64,000 nt of DNA, from positions 8,700,414 through 8,764,413 of the forward strand of contig OZ026835.1 in assembly GCA_964023205.1 (NCBI GenBank), in the 5' to 3' direction. The notes beneath the pieces were generated by a model. The model had not been told where the DNA came from. It saw nothing but the letters and a program-made list of their open reading frames with translations, and searched no databases. Source of the stretch: Lutraria lutraria. Taxonomy: Eukaryota > Mollusca > Bivalvia > Venerida > Mactridae. Position 1 is the stretch's first letter. Each line of letters starts with the position of its first letter. Positions 35,001 to 49,400 of this stretch are shown piece by piece. Both the position numbers and the translations under genes were made by a program.

Positions 35001-38000
35001 AATTAGAATATTCAGACTTTTGTAATTCTATGGGTAATAACAATACATTAACATTACCCCCATATACATACTCCAGGTTTTCTCAGAACACTTGTATGTT
35101 TCGCAAAAATGATGCCCATGATCATAAGATGCAAGAAAATGATACCCCATTTAAAGTTAGGTTTTACATTATCCAACAGAACTATTCACTATATTTTGTT
35201 GATGTGATAAAACCATTTCAACTTTTAGAAAAATAGAATACTGTGAAATCATTAAAGTTTGCAGGCATGAAGTTTAAAAATATTTTGCACAGTCTTGAAT
35301 TTGCAATTTTTCTGTAAAGGAAACATAAAAAAACACAAATGTAAGTAAAATTGTGAACAAACTTATCGATCTCTTGAAATACATGTATGTGAAAACTGGA
35401 AATACAGCATTTTGTAAGTATTTGTTTATTTACCTTTAAGTAGATGCATAGACACAACACTATACCACATCTTGTTGAAGGATGACACATGCCATAATTG
35501 TGGAATATTGTTAAGTTTCAACAATACATACTGAAGCTGAGTCATCTAAAACAATAAATAAATCACACATATAAAAACTATGACCAGTAAGTCATACTAG
35601 TATCATACTACATCATGGTTTAATTGCTTTAACAGCAACTTTTTTAGAGTAAAACAAAATTATGCTGTGGCTAATAGGAAAATATAGTTACATTCATGGT
35701 AACTAAGCAATTAGAAATAAGATAGGTAGTGGAAACAAGAGGGCCAAGATGGCCCTATATCGCTCACATGACAATCACTGTTCACTCATTAAAACATTGT
35801 TTTGAACCGGTGACCTAGTTTTTGACCCCAGATGACCTATGTTCGAATTTGTCTCACATATCATTAAGACAAACAGTCTGACTAGGTTTGGTGAAGATAC
35901 GATCAAAATTTGACATCTACAGTGTTAATAAGGTTTTCCTAAGATTTGAGCTTGTGACCTGGTTTTTTACCCTAGGTGACCCATATTTGAACTTGTCCTT
36001 AATATCATTAAGACAAACAATCTGACAAGGTTTGGCCAAGATCCAATCAAAACCATGACATTTAGAGCTTTTACTTTTTACCTAAGATTTGACCTTGTGA
36101 CCCAGTTTTTGAACCCGGCTGACCCATGTTCATCCTTCACCCACATAATTGAGGCAAACATTTTGACAAGGTTTGGTGAAGATCCAATTAAAACTGTGAC
36201 ATCTACAGTGTTAACAAAGTTTTCCTAAGATTTGACCTGTTGACCTAGTTATTGACCCCAGATGACCCATATTTATACTTGACTGTTATATCATTAAAAC
36301 AATCGATTTGACAAAGTTTGGTGAAGATCCAATAATAACTGTGAAATCTACAGTGTTAACATGGTTTTTCACAAGATTTGACCTAGCGACCTAGTTTTTG
36401 ACCCAAGATGACCCATGTTCGAACTCGTCCAAGATATTATGAAGACAAACATTCTGACAAGGTTTCATGATCATCCAATCAAAACAGTGACTTCTAGAGT
36501 GTTCACAAGGTTTTCCAGCAATTTGCCCTAGTGACCTAATTTTACTACAGAAATTACCCATTTTCAAACTTGACCTACATATTATTAAAATAAACATTCT
36601 GACAAAGTTTCATGAAGATACAGTCAAAACAGTGATTTCTAAAGTGTTCACAAGGTTTTCCCTTATTTGGCCCTGGTGACCTAGTTTTTGACCCCAAAAG
36701 GCCCAATATCGAACTCGTCCGAGATTTTGTTGATATTAACGTTCTGACCCAGTTTTGCTAAAATTGAGCCAAAAATGTGGCCCCTAGTGTGGTCACAACA
36801 AAAAGTTTGACGACGCACACAGCACGACGCCGGACAGAGAGTGATCCTATTAGCTCACTTTGTCACTTTGTGACATGTGAGCTAAAAATATTTTCTAAAT
36901 GTTTTTAATATTCACCTTTTCATACTTTGAAGATACAATTCATCAATTTTTTATGTAATTTGGGTTTAGCTGTTAGAACTTAAGCATCAGCACCAAAGAA
37001 GGGTAGGTAGTGTCTTATCACACATGTGACAAATATCCCAACACATCTGTTTGACACAGACATGTTCATATTACTGCCCCATACTTGTCCTTCAAGTGTG
37101 ACCTTGACCTAGTAGTTACCACCCTGGGTTTTTGTGTACAAGAAACCAGCCCAGACAAAGCTAATGCCATATTTGACCTTTAAACTTCAAGTGTGACCTT
37201 GACCATGGAGTTACAGGTCTGGTTCTGACATACTACACACTGTCTAATGTAGGTAAACAATCATGCCATGTTATTTTGAAATCCATCAATAAACGAGCAT
37301 GTTACAACCTTCACAAGAAATGAGATGGGTTGGGAGATTTTATATGATTCCAATATAGATCCTACTACTGATAGTGGGTGGGTTGGGTATAACTAGTAGT
37401 AGTTTAGTCCCAAAGTAGTCTAAATACCAAGGTTTTATTGCGCTATTCAAAATTGAAGGTATCAGCGAGCAGATAATTCTACTAATATTCTCTTACCAGA
37501 TTAAATGAGAGTAGTCTCTGTAATATACTTCCCCACAGTTGATAGTCGTAAATCTCATAGTCTAGACATAAACAAGATACGAGGGTCACAGCCTGAAATA
37601 TAGAGAAAATGTACAGATTTATTGTCAATCAACATTTTCTGGTTTGAATTCTACAACATTCCTTGTAATTTCCTTTTTTTCTGTTTTATTGAGTTTACTC
37701 TTTTACGCCCCTTTTCAACAGTCAGAGTAATATGAAGTGGAAATTTCATCTAACCGTTGTTCCTGGGAAGAACCAGTACTAGACTCCCATCCTCCAGAAG
37801 CAACTGCCTACTTTCTCACATAAAGAGACAAGGTCGTTAGCTGGGCTCAAACCCATGACCCTCTATCAGTGAGAGGTTACAGTGATTTGAAGTCAGCAAC
37901 CTTAACCACTCAACCACAGAGGCGGGTCTTGTAATTTACTTGACCAGAAAGCTTTCTAAAAATATAATAAATAGACAGATTCACCAACATTTGTTCAACA

Positions 38001-40465
38001 TGCATTTCAGGATACTGGACTAACTATGATTTTTAAAACAGATATACACATGTTTCACAAATATGAACCCTTTTATCACCAAATCCACTTTAATCCTGGA
38101 TAAAATGGCCCAGCTACACACAGAGAAAACAAGACAGATCTTTGTGTTTATAAAATAACTTACAGTTTTCTCATGGCTATGATTCTTCCAGATCCCTTTC
38201 ACTAGACCGTTCTTGTTACAGGACGTGAATGTATCTACAGTATGTCGTATATGTAATTTCTCCAAACTTGATAAGTAGATCATAATATGCAGCAGATCCC
38301 TAAGATAAGAAAAAGAACAGATTATAAAACTTGAGTACAGTCTCTGATCTCAAATCTCAATATCACTCTTAAAATAGCATATGGTAGTTTAAAGAAAGAG
38401 CTGATTAATGATTAAAAGCATGTGTATATCTATCATTTCGGCTGACATACTAACTAATGCATCAATGATATCATTATTGTCAAATCATAAATAACTTACA
38501 AATTTAAAAGACAAGATTTGAACTTGAAGACCTATCTAAATCATTATAACCTCGGCAAATCTTGGGAGAGACAAAATGAAGCCGTTAATGACAGGTGACC
38601 TTTAAAGTGGTCTTCTAATTTCGATGGCTTAACCTGTGCATCCCGACAAAAAGAAATGTCTTAAATCTGAAGATTTTTTAATTCCAAGGATATAAAGAGC
38701 TTAAATACCATAAGAAAATAATTATTTTTGCATAGACCTAAACTACCACAATGATCCTTGCACTATATACATGAAAATTCATCGTAATTGGAATAAACAG
38801 TTAGAATGCTATATAGAACCTGATATCGTGTAAGGACTTGTTACAGACTTTCTGTACCATCTCATCATCATATAGATGTAGAATACATCGGAGAGCACTA
38901 ATACAACATGCTATATCACGACCTTCTTTCAACTACAATATAAAACAAATCATATTCACTGTGAAAAATTCGCCTAAAAAAAGACTACATCATGATATGG
39001 TAATAAAGGAATTTAACCAACTCCCTAAATAATAAATGTATTCAATGAACTCTCTGAAATCATCTCTAAAAAAAACTCTTTCAATAGGACGCCTAGCTTA
39101 GAATTCAAACTATTTCTACAGCAATTTGAAACTGTCCTGTGTTGAATTCTGCTCGTAATTATGAGCAGACAAGTGAATTTTCCGAGCCCAAGTTCTATTT
39201 TTATCTGGATAATGAGACAATCCCTTCATATATTATTGTATATTTTTAGGCCCTAAAGTGATCTTAATATCCAAGGTTGACTGTGCATATAAACAGTGCA
39301 GTGACAGGAAGCTGCAACTTTCAAAGATAAAATAACACAGAATATAACTTACATTTAATGCAAAGTCAAACAGCCTCATCATGTTTTTACCATCAGTGTC
39401 TCCTTGAACCAAATACACAATTCTGTAATACAACAACCATGAAACTATAAAGTTCAATAGGGGCCTCTGGGGTCAAATGGTCACTTACTGAATCAGCTGA
39501 CCCACGAAAATAAATCCCCAACGAAAATAAGTGAAACCACAGGATCACTGAAGTTTGATATTAAAAAATTTAGAAACGACAATTAGGACATTCAAAAACC
39601 TGGAATCAAGAGTCTTGATATTTTTTCTTATTGTGACCTTGACCTTAGAATACAATCACATTCAGGGTCTACATAACAACTTATCCTACATCAAATCTCC
39701 AGCCACCAACAAGTCTATGTAAAGTTATTAAATGAAAAAAGTACTTCAATATTGCCCATTCATATCCAACTGCTCTACCAATTACTAACCTCAATGTTAT
39801 CTTCTTACTTTTATCTAAAAACCTTGTTAACAAACATAACATACCTCTTAAAGTTCTCTTCTTCATCTTTGTCAGCTTCCTCATGAATAGTTTCATTAAA
39901 CTTCAGGTTTTCCAAACTGAATGTCATTGTCTGAAACATACAAATATACAGTCACCCTCTCAATGTAGATATCAGTGACCATGAGTTATCAACCAGTACA
40001 AACCTGTATTTCTTTGCAACCCATTGACAAAATGTGAAAACTATAACCTGCTGAAAGCTTAGTCAAAAAGGGGCCATAACTCTTGTGAAAAAATGTTTGG
40101 ATTTAAACAAAAATATAACTTGGCCTGTGTTTTATTATTATTCACATGTAAAAATGAAACCAATCAATGAAATATTTCTTGAGTTCTTGCTCAGAAACAA
40201 AAGTTGAATGGACAGACGGACATGGATAACACTATGTCCTTCTGCCATTTCGAATTGCGGGGGTCGTAAAAAAAGTAATTTGATAAGAAACATTCACAAT
40301 ATTTGTGAGATGACAGGGAGAGTTGTAAATGTGAAATTCTTACAGAATCAGATTCTTGTTGTGACTGGTTGTTGGATTGTAACCATTTTTCGATCATTGT
40401 TTTATGTACTGTATCCAGACACACATTACATATACCAGCGATCTTCTCAGCCACTGCATGGATAT
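32049..40465 (-). CDS. KNTC1: KNTC1 exons, C-terminal block
   Basis: Exons 40344-40465, 39845-39930, 39353-39422, 38820-38932, 38164-38299, 37497-37592, 35434-35545, 34624-34687, 34187-34310, 33765-33851, 33280-33425, 32548-32662 and 32049-32096. Markers are IHAVAEKIAGICNVCLDTV (human IHAAAKEIAEVNEINLEKV), NGLVKGIWKNHSHEKT (human EGMIKGLWKNHSHES), CLDYEIYDYQLWGSILQ, and LELPACALGCLLI. The last exon encodes AYLEMQGMTEYLSML and a TAA. An acidic stretch, EDEEDEELAM, precedes it. Confidence 0.93.
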
Positions 40466-43400
40466 CTGTAATCAAAGTGGAATACAGTAAAACATGGTTA
40501 TACTGAACTTATATATAGTGAAGAATCTGATAATGTGAAGTATTCATTTCTCCTAGACATACCATTTCTTGTCATCGATATAGATAGTCACAGTCAGACC
40601 TGTGAACAAAGGCCACACTAGGGAAAGAAATCATGTGATCTTTATTGACATATAGCCTTTAATTGGAGGCTATTTTATTCTAAATAATTAATGACGGTTT
40701 TTGAAAGAATGGCCTTCATTCACAAGGTGGCCACTACTCAGGTTTGACTGTGGTGAAATATGGACATTCTGAAGTTATTATTTAAGGTCCCCAGGAACAA
40801 ATACATGACCAAGCCAAGTTTTTAACAGTTTATTAAGCTGACTCCAAATTCCTGTTTTAAACATGTGTGACCTTGACCTAAGAACTGCAATACAACCCAA
40901 GATAGTTTTCCATTGCTTACAACTTGCTATATACCAAGTTTGGTAGCAATAGGTCAATCTTAACTTATCGAACAGTATTCAATTGTTAGATGTCGCCATT
41001 GTTGAAAACTTGGTTAAAAATATATGTTTGGTCAACGTACCAGGTTTAGGGGCTCCAGAATTCCACTCCAACTGCGTAATACTTGGATGTTCATAAAGCT
41101 TCTGTATCAACACTGATGGCTTATCAGTGTATTGTAACAGATCTGTATGTCCCAGTGAATTCAGACATAAAACTTGAGCAGACGCCATCTTCTGCCAGTG
41201 ACTTACAAACTTCACATACGCCCCCTTTGCTTTCTGTCTTTTAGGGTTCTGTAATAATAAAACAAGTTAATTAAACTTTTCGCAAAGATCCTCTTTAAAA
41301 AAATGCAAGTAAGTGAAGTATTGTAATCACTTGTGTGTAAGATGCAGGAAAAAAACAGGAGAAATCCAGGGAAAAATATATTCATGTGCAAAACACAAAT
41401 AAAAATAGAAGAAAAATGACCAAAAAAAAAGAAAAAAATCTGCATCATTTCATTAGTTTTTGTGTTATGTATAATTACTAAAACGTGAAGATGACTTTTG
41501 TTGTATAGTACCATTCAATTTTTCAACCTGCCAACACATATTCAAATTTCACATCACCTTCGTTTTCACTTAAAGGGGTAACTGGACTATATAAACCACT
41601 AGATGGCGCTGGGGCGGGTTTTTGTAAATTTTTATGCATGTTTCATATCAGAGAGCCCTTTTTTGAATTTTTGAATAAACTACAGAAAAATATTCTTTGA
41701 AAATTCTCACAATGGTAAATTATTCCATGTCAAAACATTTCATCCAAAAATCTTTGTAATATATTAATTCTAAGTGTTACTTTGAGAAAATGTTTAAACC
41801 TGTCCAACAGAAAATTTGAATTTGAATTTCCTGGGAGGTGTGGCTACTTGCTGATAAACTCTCTGTTTGTAAACAGAGGCACGTGCTAATGTTGAGCAGC
41901 CGATGCTTTCTATATAACAGGAGTACTTAACTAACCAGTGGTCAGTTGATGACTCATCCATTCTTGTGCTATTTTAAACAACAGAGAGTTTAATTGACAG
42001 GTAGTATTAGGCACATCAGTTTACGTAGTCCAACCCACAAATACTCGCTGGTATACCAGTGAGAGTTACCCCTTTAAGTGTCACAGAAGGATTTAATTAT
42101 AGAAAGCACTCACATCATCAGGGATACTGAGGTGCCAGAGTTCTGCTATCTTAACACACTGCTGTAGAACCAACACTTTCTCTGAACCTGTAACAACACA
42201 ATAAATACTAAACAAAGTTGAACACACCATCAACATATGAACTAGTTACAGACAAAAGACAAACAAAAAAACTTGTTTTTGATTTTACATAAAAACTGCA
42301 GCATAAATTGATAAGGATAACAAAAACAATGTCATACTAGTTGGAGACTATGTATCTAATTCATTATTTCATTGAATTTAGCGCCATTTTCAACATAATT
42401 TCAGTTATATATCGTGGCAGGCAGTTATCCTAACCAGCTTTCCTAGTCTTCATTTAAGCCTTAACCAGTAAAATCACATTCTAACTGCAAATACTGCCAA
42501 GCTACCCCACATCATTCCTAGGTGGGGGAAATTTAACACAGGATGTAATGTCTCCAGGCAAATTTGTCACGGACAGTGTGAGCCTCGCCCAGGGTTCGTA
42601 CTCACAACCTCTTGATCAGTAGACCAAGGCTTTAACCACTGAGCTAACTAGACTAGCCTGTAATATATTTAAAGATCAAAGAACTTAACCCACCTAGAGG
42701 TAACTTGTTGATCATCCATTTAGCACAAGCTAGGGAACTCTCACAGTTCTTTATGTTCTGTAACACCTGATCAGCATCCTGTATAATATCATCATACAAT
42801 AAGGGTATAAATATGATCCAAGCCTAAGGCCATGCTTATAAATGTTTGTTTGTGGTAACCCTACCTAGAGAATTTTCAGTGGCTAGGTAGGTAGGAAACA
42901 TTTTGTTTAAATCCTAAATAATCATTGACGGATTCTTAAAGAATGGCTTTTATTCACAGGATGGCCCATGGGTGGCTACTAACACAGTTTTAATTGCATA
43001 TCTGTAACTTCAGGGGTGTGATTACTCCAAGAGCAAAAAAGCTGAAATACCCTTCCCCCCCCCCCTTACTCTTGCAAAAACATAATTTTTCAGTAGGTCA
43101 GACTGAATCTGGACCCTTTTGTTTCAAAGATTTTAAGACAAAAAAGAGGAAATCAGCTGAAAGGAGGAAGAATCACACACCTGAACTTGTAAAAACTGTG
43201 CTCAATAAACAAATATGCTCCCAGTAGCAGCCTGACATAACCTCATACTGACGGGCAGATGGACAGACACACAATCACTATATGCCCCCTCATCAAATGA
43301 ATCGGGCATAAAAAGGAAAATTTAAGCACACAAACCTGAAGCAATGTGACATTAGCTTGTTCAGGACACCAGTGCCACAAACTGAGATCTGATCCACCAT

Positions 43401-46400
43401 CAGGAGACGTGAACGTCTCAGTGTAAACCCGTACCATATTCTGTACAGCTATCAGACACACTTGATCCGGTGATAACTGAAATATCAAAGGTACAAACAT
43501 TTACCTGTAGAAAGATTTTATTATGCTGGGTTTAACATCACACCACTAACCAGGGTTATACCATTCCAGCTTTCAATGAGAAAGATCCCAGACATACACC
43601 AAGAGAGAACCACTGACCTGCAAGCAATCTAGGAATCTTCCCCATGCATTAAATTGTTGAGGAGCAAGAAGAGATTACAACTAGGGGCTAGTGTTTACAA
43701 AGCAGGGACTTGAACCACATAACCCCATGGGCCCACTCAGATAATATCAGTATTGGAACACATTAATGCAGATTTACCCAATATTATTCTAACAACTCAC
43801 AGTAATTAAAATGTTAATTAGTGTTCTTCACAAATCATTTTAATTGTTATATGAATTCAAGTTTACACACATATATTAAAAGTTATAAATAAACTTTTAT
43901 TTCCATGATAACAAGAACTTACAATCAGCAATTTGGACATCAGTAACCAGGTAGCTACAGTTTCTCTTTTTAATTCTGGAGCTGTGTAATAAAACAATAA
44001 ATAATATTATAAAATAACAATTAACAATACCAAAAGTTACATGATACTAATCAAAGTCACTACCTGCCTAAATAAATTTAAAAAAGATGTGTTTTTGATA
44101 CACAAAGCCCCCTCCAGGTGACCTTGACCTAATGACCTTAAAATGTACGTCCTGTAGAGGCTGTCACGAGGAACCAACATATTAAGTTTAATGACTGTAG
44201 GTGGAAGTATTTTGATTTTATAGGCAAGGTTAAAGTTTGGTACAAACTGACAAAACAGACCAGCCTAAAACAATATACCCCCGATCTATCGATGTGGGGG
44301 CATAATAAGATTTAAGCCACTTCAAAACTACAACATGCAACAATTTTGGCTGTCTTAGATGGTACATAATTATTCTTCCTTTGAAAAATGAAATTGCTTA
44401 AGTATCAAAATGTCATAAAAACAAATTTTAAGGGCAAAAAGTAATTAAAGGGCTCAATACTGATGGCGGTAGATGGTTTTGGTGTTCTTCTAAACTGTAA
44501 GTTTTGTTGGAATTTTGTGATTTTTGTCAATATTGCTAAACAGAATAGTTGCAAACCTATGATATTTTGGAATGGCCTTATCATATGTACATTCTGTTTC
44601 TAACAAAGAATGCTTTATTATACAAAGAACATATAAAATATGAAGGTGTAAACAAACATTTATTTAAGAGAGGCCTTTAAGATATACATAGACCCTGAAG
44701 AAGAAAATATTATTATTATATTAATATTAAGTATTACTACTTACTGATAATTTTCCATGGATCACCATGTAGTAATGGATGTATAGGAAGTCGGATCTTA
44801 CTCTCTTTTGGTAATGTTACCATAAATACCTGTGACTGTAAACAAATAAATTAATGCTTGAAATATTACAAACATATTAAAAAATACACCTATCCCAATA
44901 AGTGCAAAATTGTAAAGAGGAGACCGGGCCCGAGTTAATGAGAAAGTTGAGCACTGTCTCCAAGCTTAAATCTCAATTCTATTCTCCAAGTATTCTGGTT
45001 GAAAAGATAGAGCTGCTTATACATTTTCAGATCAATTAAACTGACAGGCTAATGTATAAATTATATCAAAATTAACAAGGAACATTAAGAGATTAGATAT
45101 GACCTTGCAGACTGATCTAAAGTTTAATAACCTCAAAGCCAGGTCAAGTCTCTCAAAACTTAGCCAAATCCCCAATTTTAGAATCAATTTTGGCAATTTG
45201 TTGTCAGCAGTTACAAGTAATTGTCAGAAACATATACAGTCAGCAATATTTGTAAATTTAAACTAGAAATGTGTCCACGGACACAGGTACCCCAACTCTA
45301 TTATTCTGGTCATGGTATACTATATGTGACAAAAAAAATGTAAATTAAAAAATAAAAAACCTTTTATGCACAACTTCATATGCAGATAAACATTTCTGTA
45401 TAATTTCATGACACTGCTCCGAATACTTTTGGAGATAAGCGTGACACACGATTTTCGGACAGACGAGGGTAAATCTACAAGATTCCCGTCTTTCAGATTG
45501 GAGGCACAAAACCGATAATTCTACAGCTAAGATTTGTCCATGAAACATGTAAACCACTGACGTACTGCTGGTGTATAAATCCGAAAACAAATTACAATAC
45601 AGTATATCACCTCTTTCTGTTTTCCGCCCATTTTGAATTCAATCTCATACTCTGCTGGAGGAGCATGTCTGGTATAAACTTTCAGATATTCCAACAACTT
45701 CAATCCCTGAAATAAAATGTCAATTGTCAACATTAAAACTAAACAATTTGAAACCTGAATTTTTTACAAACTCTACACAGAAATTAGAGAATGAATGTAT
45801 TTTTAAAAGATGAATTTGCTTAAGTTATACCAAAAACTCTTCAGCATTGAAATCAATAAATACAATAAATAAAAGGGCTAAACTGTTGTAAAAGACATCT
45901 GTCAAAATCATCTTGTAAGGAAGGATGGGAACTCTTCAACTTAGAGAGCACACAAGGTCATCTACATCATGGGCCATAATTCAAGGTCCATTTGGCTGGT
46001 TTGTTAAGCTGGGCTAATGCATTATGCCCACTTTTTTCTTTAACATAATCTATGTTGTTCATATAATTATAAATAGTTACCTTATCAACAGGTATGTCGG
46101 GTAGTTCATCAGCTTCTGACATCACTTCTAACACAAACTCTATAGTCTCATAGTCATAGGGGCTTGTTCTAAATTGATAGAAATGAATCAACTTTACATG
46201 CAATTCAAATTAAACTTTCATAGACGTCCTTAAAGTAACAGTATTCCAGGATTACCAATGGCATCAAATCAGTTTTTCAACAGATTATCTATCTTCAGCA
46301 TTAAAGAGAATACTTGACCGAATGGCCACAGATAAAATTCCAAGCTAAGTCTACATAACAACTTGCTATATATACCAAGTTCGGCAGCAATAGGTCAAAC

Positions 46401-49400
46401 TAAACTTATCCAACAGAAACTAATGGTTCAACATTATTCCCAGCCAGCCCAACCATTTACAAACACAAACTTAATTTAAACTTGCTTAATTTTGTTTGTT
46501 AATTTGAGCTTTACGCCCCTTTTCAACAGTCAAGAGTCATACGAGGCAGACAGTTCACCTAACCATCGTTCCTGGGAAGAACCAGTAATAGACCCCCATC
46601 CTCCATAAGCAACTGCCTAATTTCTCACATAAAGAGACTTGGTTGGTAGCTGTGCTCGAACCCATGACCCTCTTTCAATGAGAGGTTACAGTGATTTGAA
46701 GTCAGCGACCTTAACCACTCGACCATGGAGGCGGGTCTTTAATTACAAACCTGTTATAAATCTTCTTCACAGTCTGCACAAGTCTGTCCTTGTCTTTTAT
46801 TTTCGAGATAGCCTCCTTAGCACGTGCAATCACTGATACTTTATTTTGTTCAGTCTCAAATGTTGTATCTTCTGGTTGTATAAATAGATTATCTAAATAC
46901 AGCAACAGTCCCTCACTCTCATCCAGCTTGAAAGATCTAAAAGAATAAAAGCTAACTCAGAACCATTTTTGAAAAACAGACAAACCTGTGGATAAAATCC
47001 ATTCTTTAAAAATCTTACTCCAAGATATGTGACTTTCATTAAAAGAGAAGGGTATGCTGTTTTCTTAATTCAATTATCCATACAGTCATCCCAGAGTTAA
47101 CAGTCTCCTCTAAATAAAGGCCACCCTGTGAATAAAGGTCATTCTCAGAAAAAACATCATTGATTAAGAATAAAATGACCTCCAAATAAGCCACCTATCA
47201 ATAAAGGCCACATTTTGTCTTTCCAAAGTATGACCAGTGGCTGGGTAAAACATCCAGGGAACTAATGTCTAGTCTAAAGCTACAGCTAGCACATCATCAT
47301 AATATTCTACACAAGATTTAGGCCAATCTTAAAAATATTTTGTTTACCGACATGCTACCTACACACTAAAAAGGCCCCAATCCCACTTTTTTTGGCCTCA
47401 AGTAAAAAAATGTTTCCAATAAAAAATAGCATTCTGACAAGTATTCTAGGTTCTATATAAAAGATAAAATTCCTTCCTACCTACCTACCCTCTAAAAATC
47501 TCTGGATAGGGTTACCCCAAAACAAACATTTTTTTTAGGACAGCCTTAATCCCAATATAATATTAAGAAACAAATTTAGGAGTTTATGGAGTATACATAC
47601 TGACAGAATTCTCTGACAAGAATGGTATCAGCAGCTTCATTCTGTGCAATAACTGGTAGTAACTTTGATTTCTCACTGTTTGGTCCAAGAATTGCATCTT
47701 TAAATGAAATCTGAAACAGTATATCAGATATGTCAACTTACAATACTGAAACATACACAAGTTTTTTAACAATACTATGCAATGCAAAAGGCTTATTAAA
47801 TTTTAAAACAAGAATTTGCAACATTGAAAATTGTAGTCCTCTTAAGGGCATGTTATGTGAAATAGTTGGAATGAACTAAGTTTGTTATAGCTTTATCCTA
47901 TACCCAAAAATAGTCTATCCAAACATAGTGTAATATTGAAATGTCAATACCATGGTAAATCTGTTACATATCCAAAAAGATTTAAGCATACTCTAACAGC
48001 TTTTTGTTAAAAAAGCTTGCATACAATACAATACAAAGCAACAGTAAGCTAAGTTAGTTTTCAAACAATATCTTGATACTTAGAAATGGAACATTTTTGG
48101 GGATGAAATATTGGTATAAAGTACAATTTACCTTCATTTTACTAAGTTTATATCCCCAGGAAGCATTCTCTTCTAGTAGCTGACAGTTTGATATCATCAC
48201 AGCTTCATGGAAGATTTCACCCAATGCTATACCAAGTCCAGCAATCGACTATACATAATATAACATGTTTATAAAACCATCAGATTTCACCCAATGCTAT
48301 ACCAAGTCCAGCAATCGACTATACATAATATAACATGTTTATAAAACCATCAGATTTCACCCAATGCTATACCAAGTCCAGCAATCGACTATACATAATA
48401 TAACATGTTTATAAAACCATCAGTTTTCACCTAATCATATTGCATCAGGGAAAGTGGTACCCCCACCCTGATATTCCCTCGAATTAAAATAAATGGTCCT
48501 TGAAATCTCAAAATTCATGGAAATCTGAGAAAAATAGGCAGCCCTGTGAAATCAAACTTCAACTGTTTATTTAGCAAAAACTGTTTTCCTAATTTTAGAA
48601 ATCTTGACCTTAACACCAGAACTCTCATATACAACCCCAGGCAAAGGCTCTGAACATTTACTCCTATCTAATAACTAAGATGATCAACTTTGTAAAAAAT
48701 GTGGTTAACAATTTATATAAAGTAACTTCATAAATTAGAAACTAGATTTCCTTCCAATGTTTACAAGGCAAAGCTGTAATAGAATGTTTACCAGAAATAT
48801 CATAAATTTATTGAAGGGAAATGGCAGATTTTAAGTTTTTTTGGGACAATGTAATCTCATTACAGTCGAACTCCCTGCTAACAAAGTGACCCCTTCTTAC
48901 CTTGAGTTTTTTAAACTGTTGTCCATTAGATTTGGTGAGTCTCATCATTAAATCCATGACTTCACGTTTAGGACGAGTACAGAGATAAGTGAATGCTAGT
49001 CTGTCATCAATCTTAGAACTATTGAATATCTGCAATGTACATGAATAGCTACTTATTTCATAGACTAAACTGAAATACAATGTACGACTATTTCTTAGAC
49101 AAATGAATCATAAATTAGGCCATAAATCAGTTTTATCAATTAGTTTTATTGATAAAACTGATTTATGGCCTAATTTATGAGTTGTAAAAAAGTATAATGT
49201 CATAATGGCATCCAATGCTCCAAAAATGTACCTAAGGCTGTGTTCAGCTGTTTAAATTATCAAAAAATCCCAGTAAGTGTTAGTATAACTATACATTTAC
49301 TGTTTAAATTAACTGTTTAAGTGCTTTCTTAGTTTGCCACTAGTGGTAGGACGAGTGACATCAAAGGCAGGACGAGTGTATTTTATATGTCACTTGTTTT

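Noticed and set aside
40208..40471. 87-aa + strand ORF
   Set aside because: Antisense shadow of the KNTC1 exon 40344-40465, whose minus-strand frame matches Rod.
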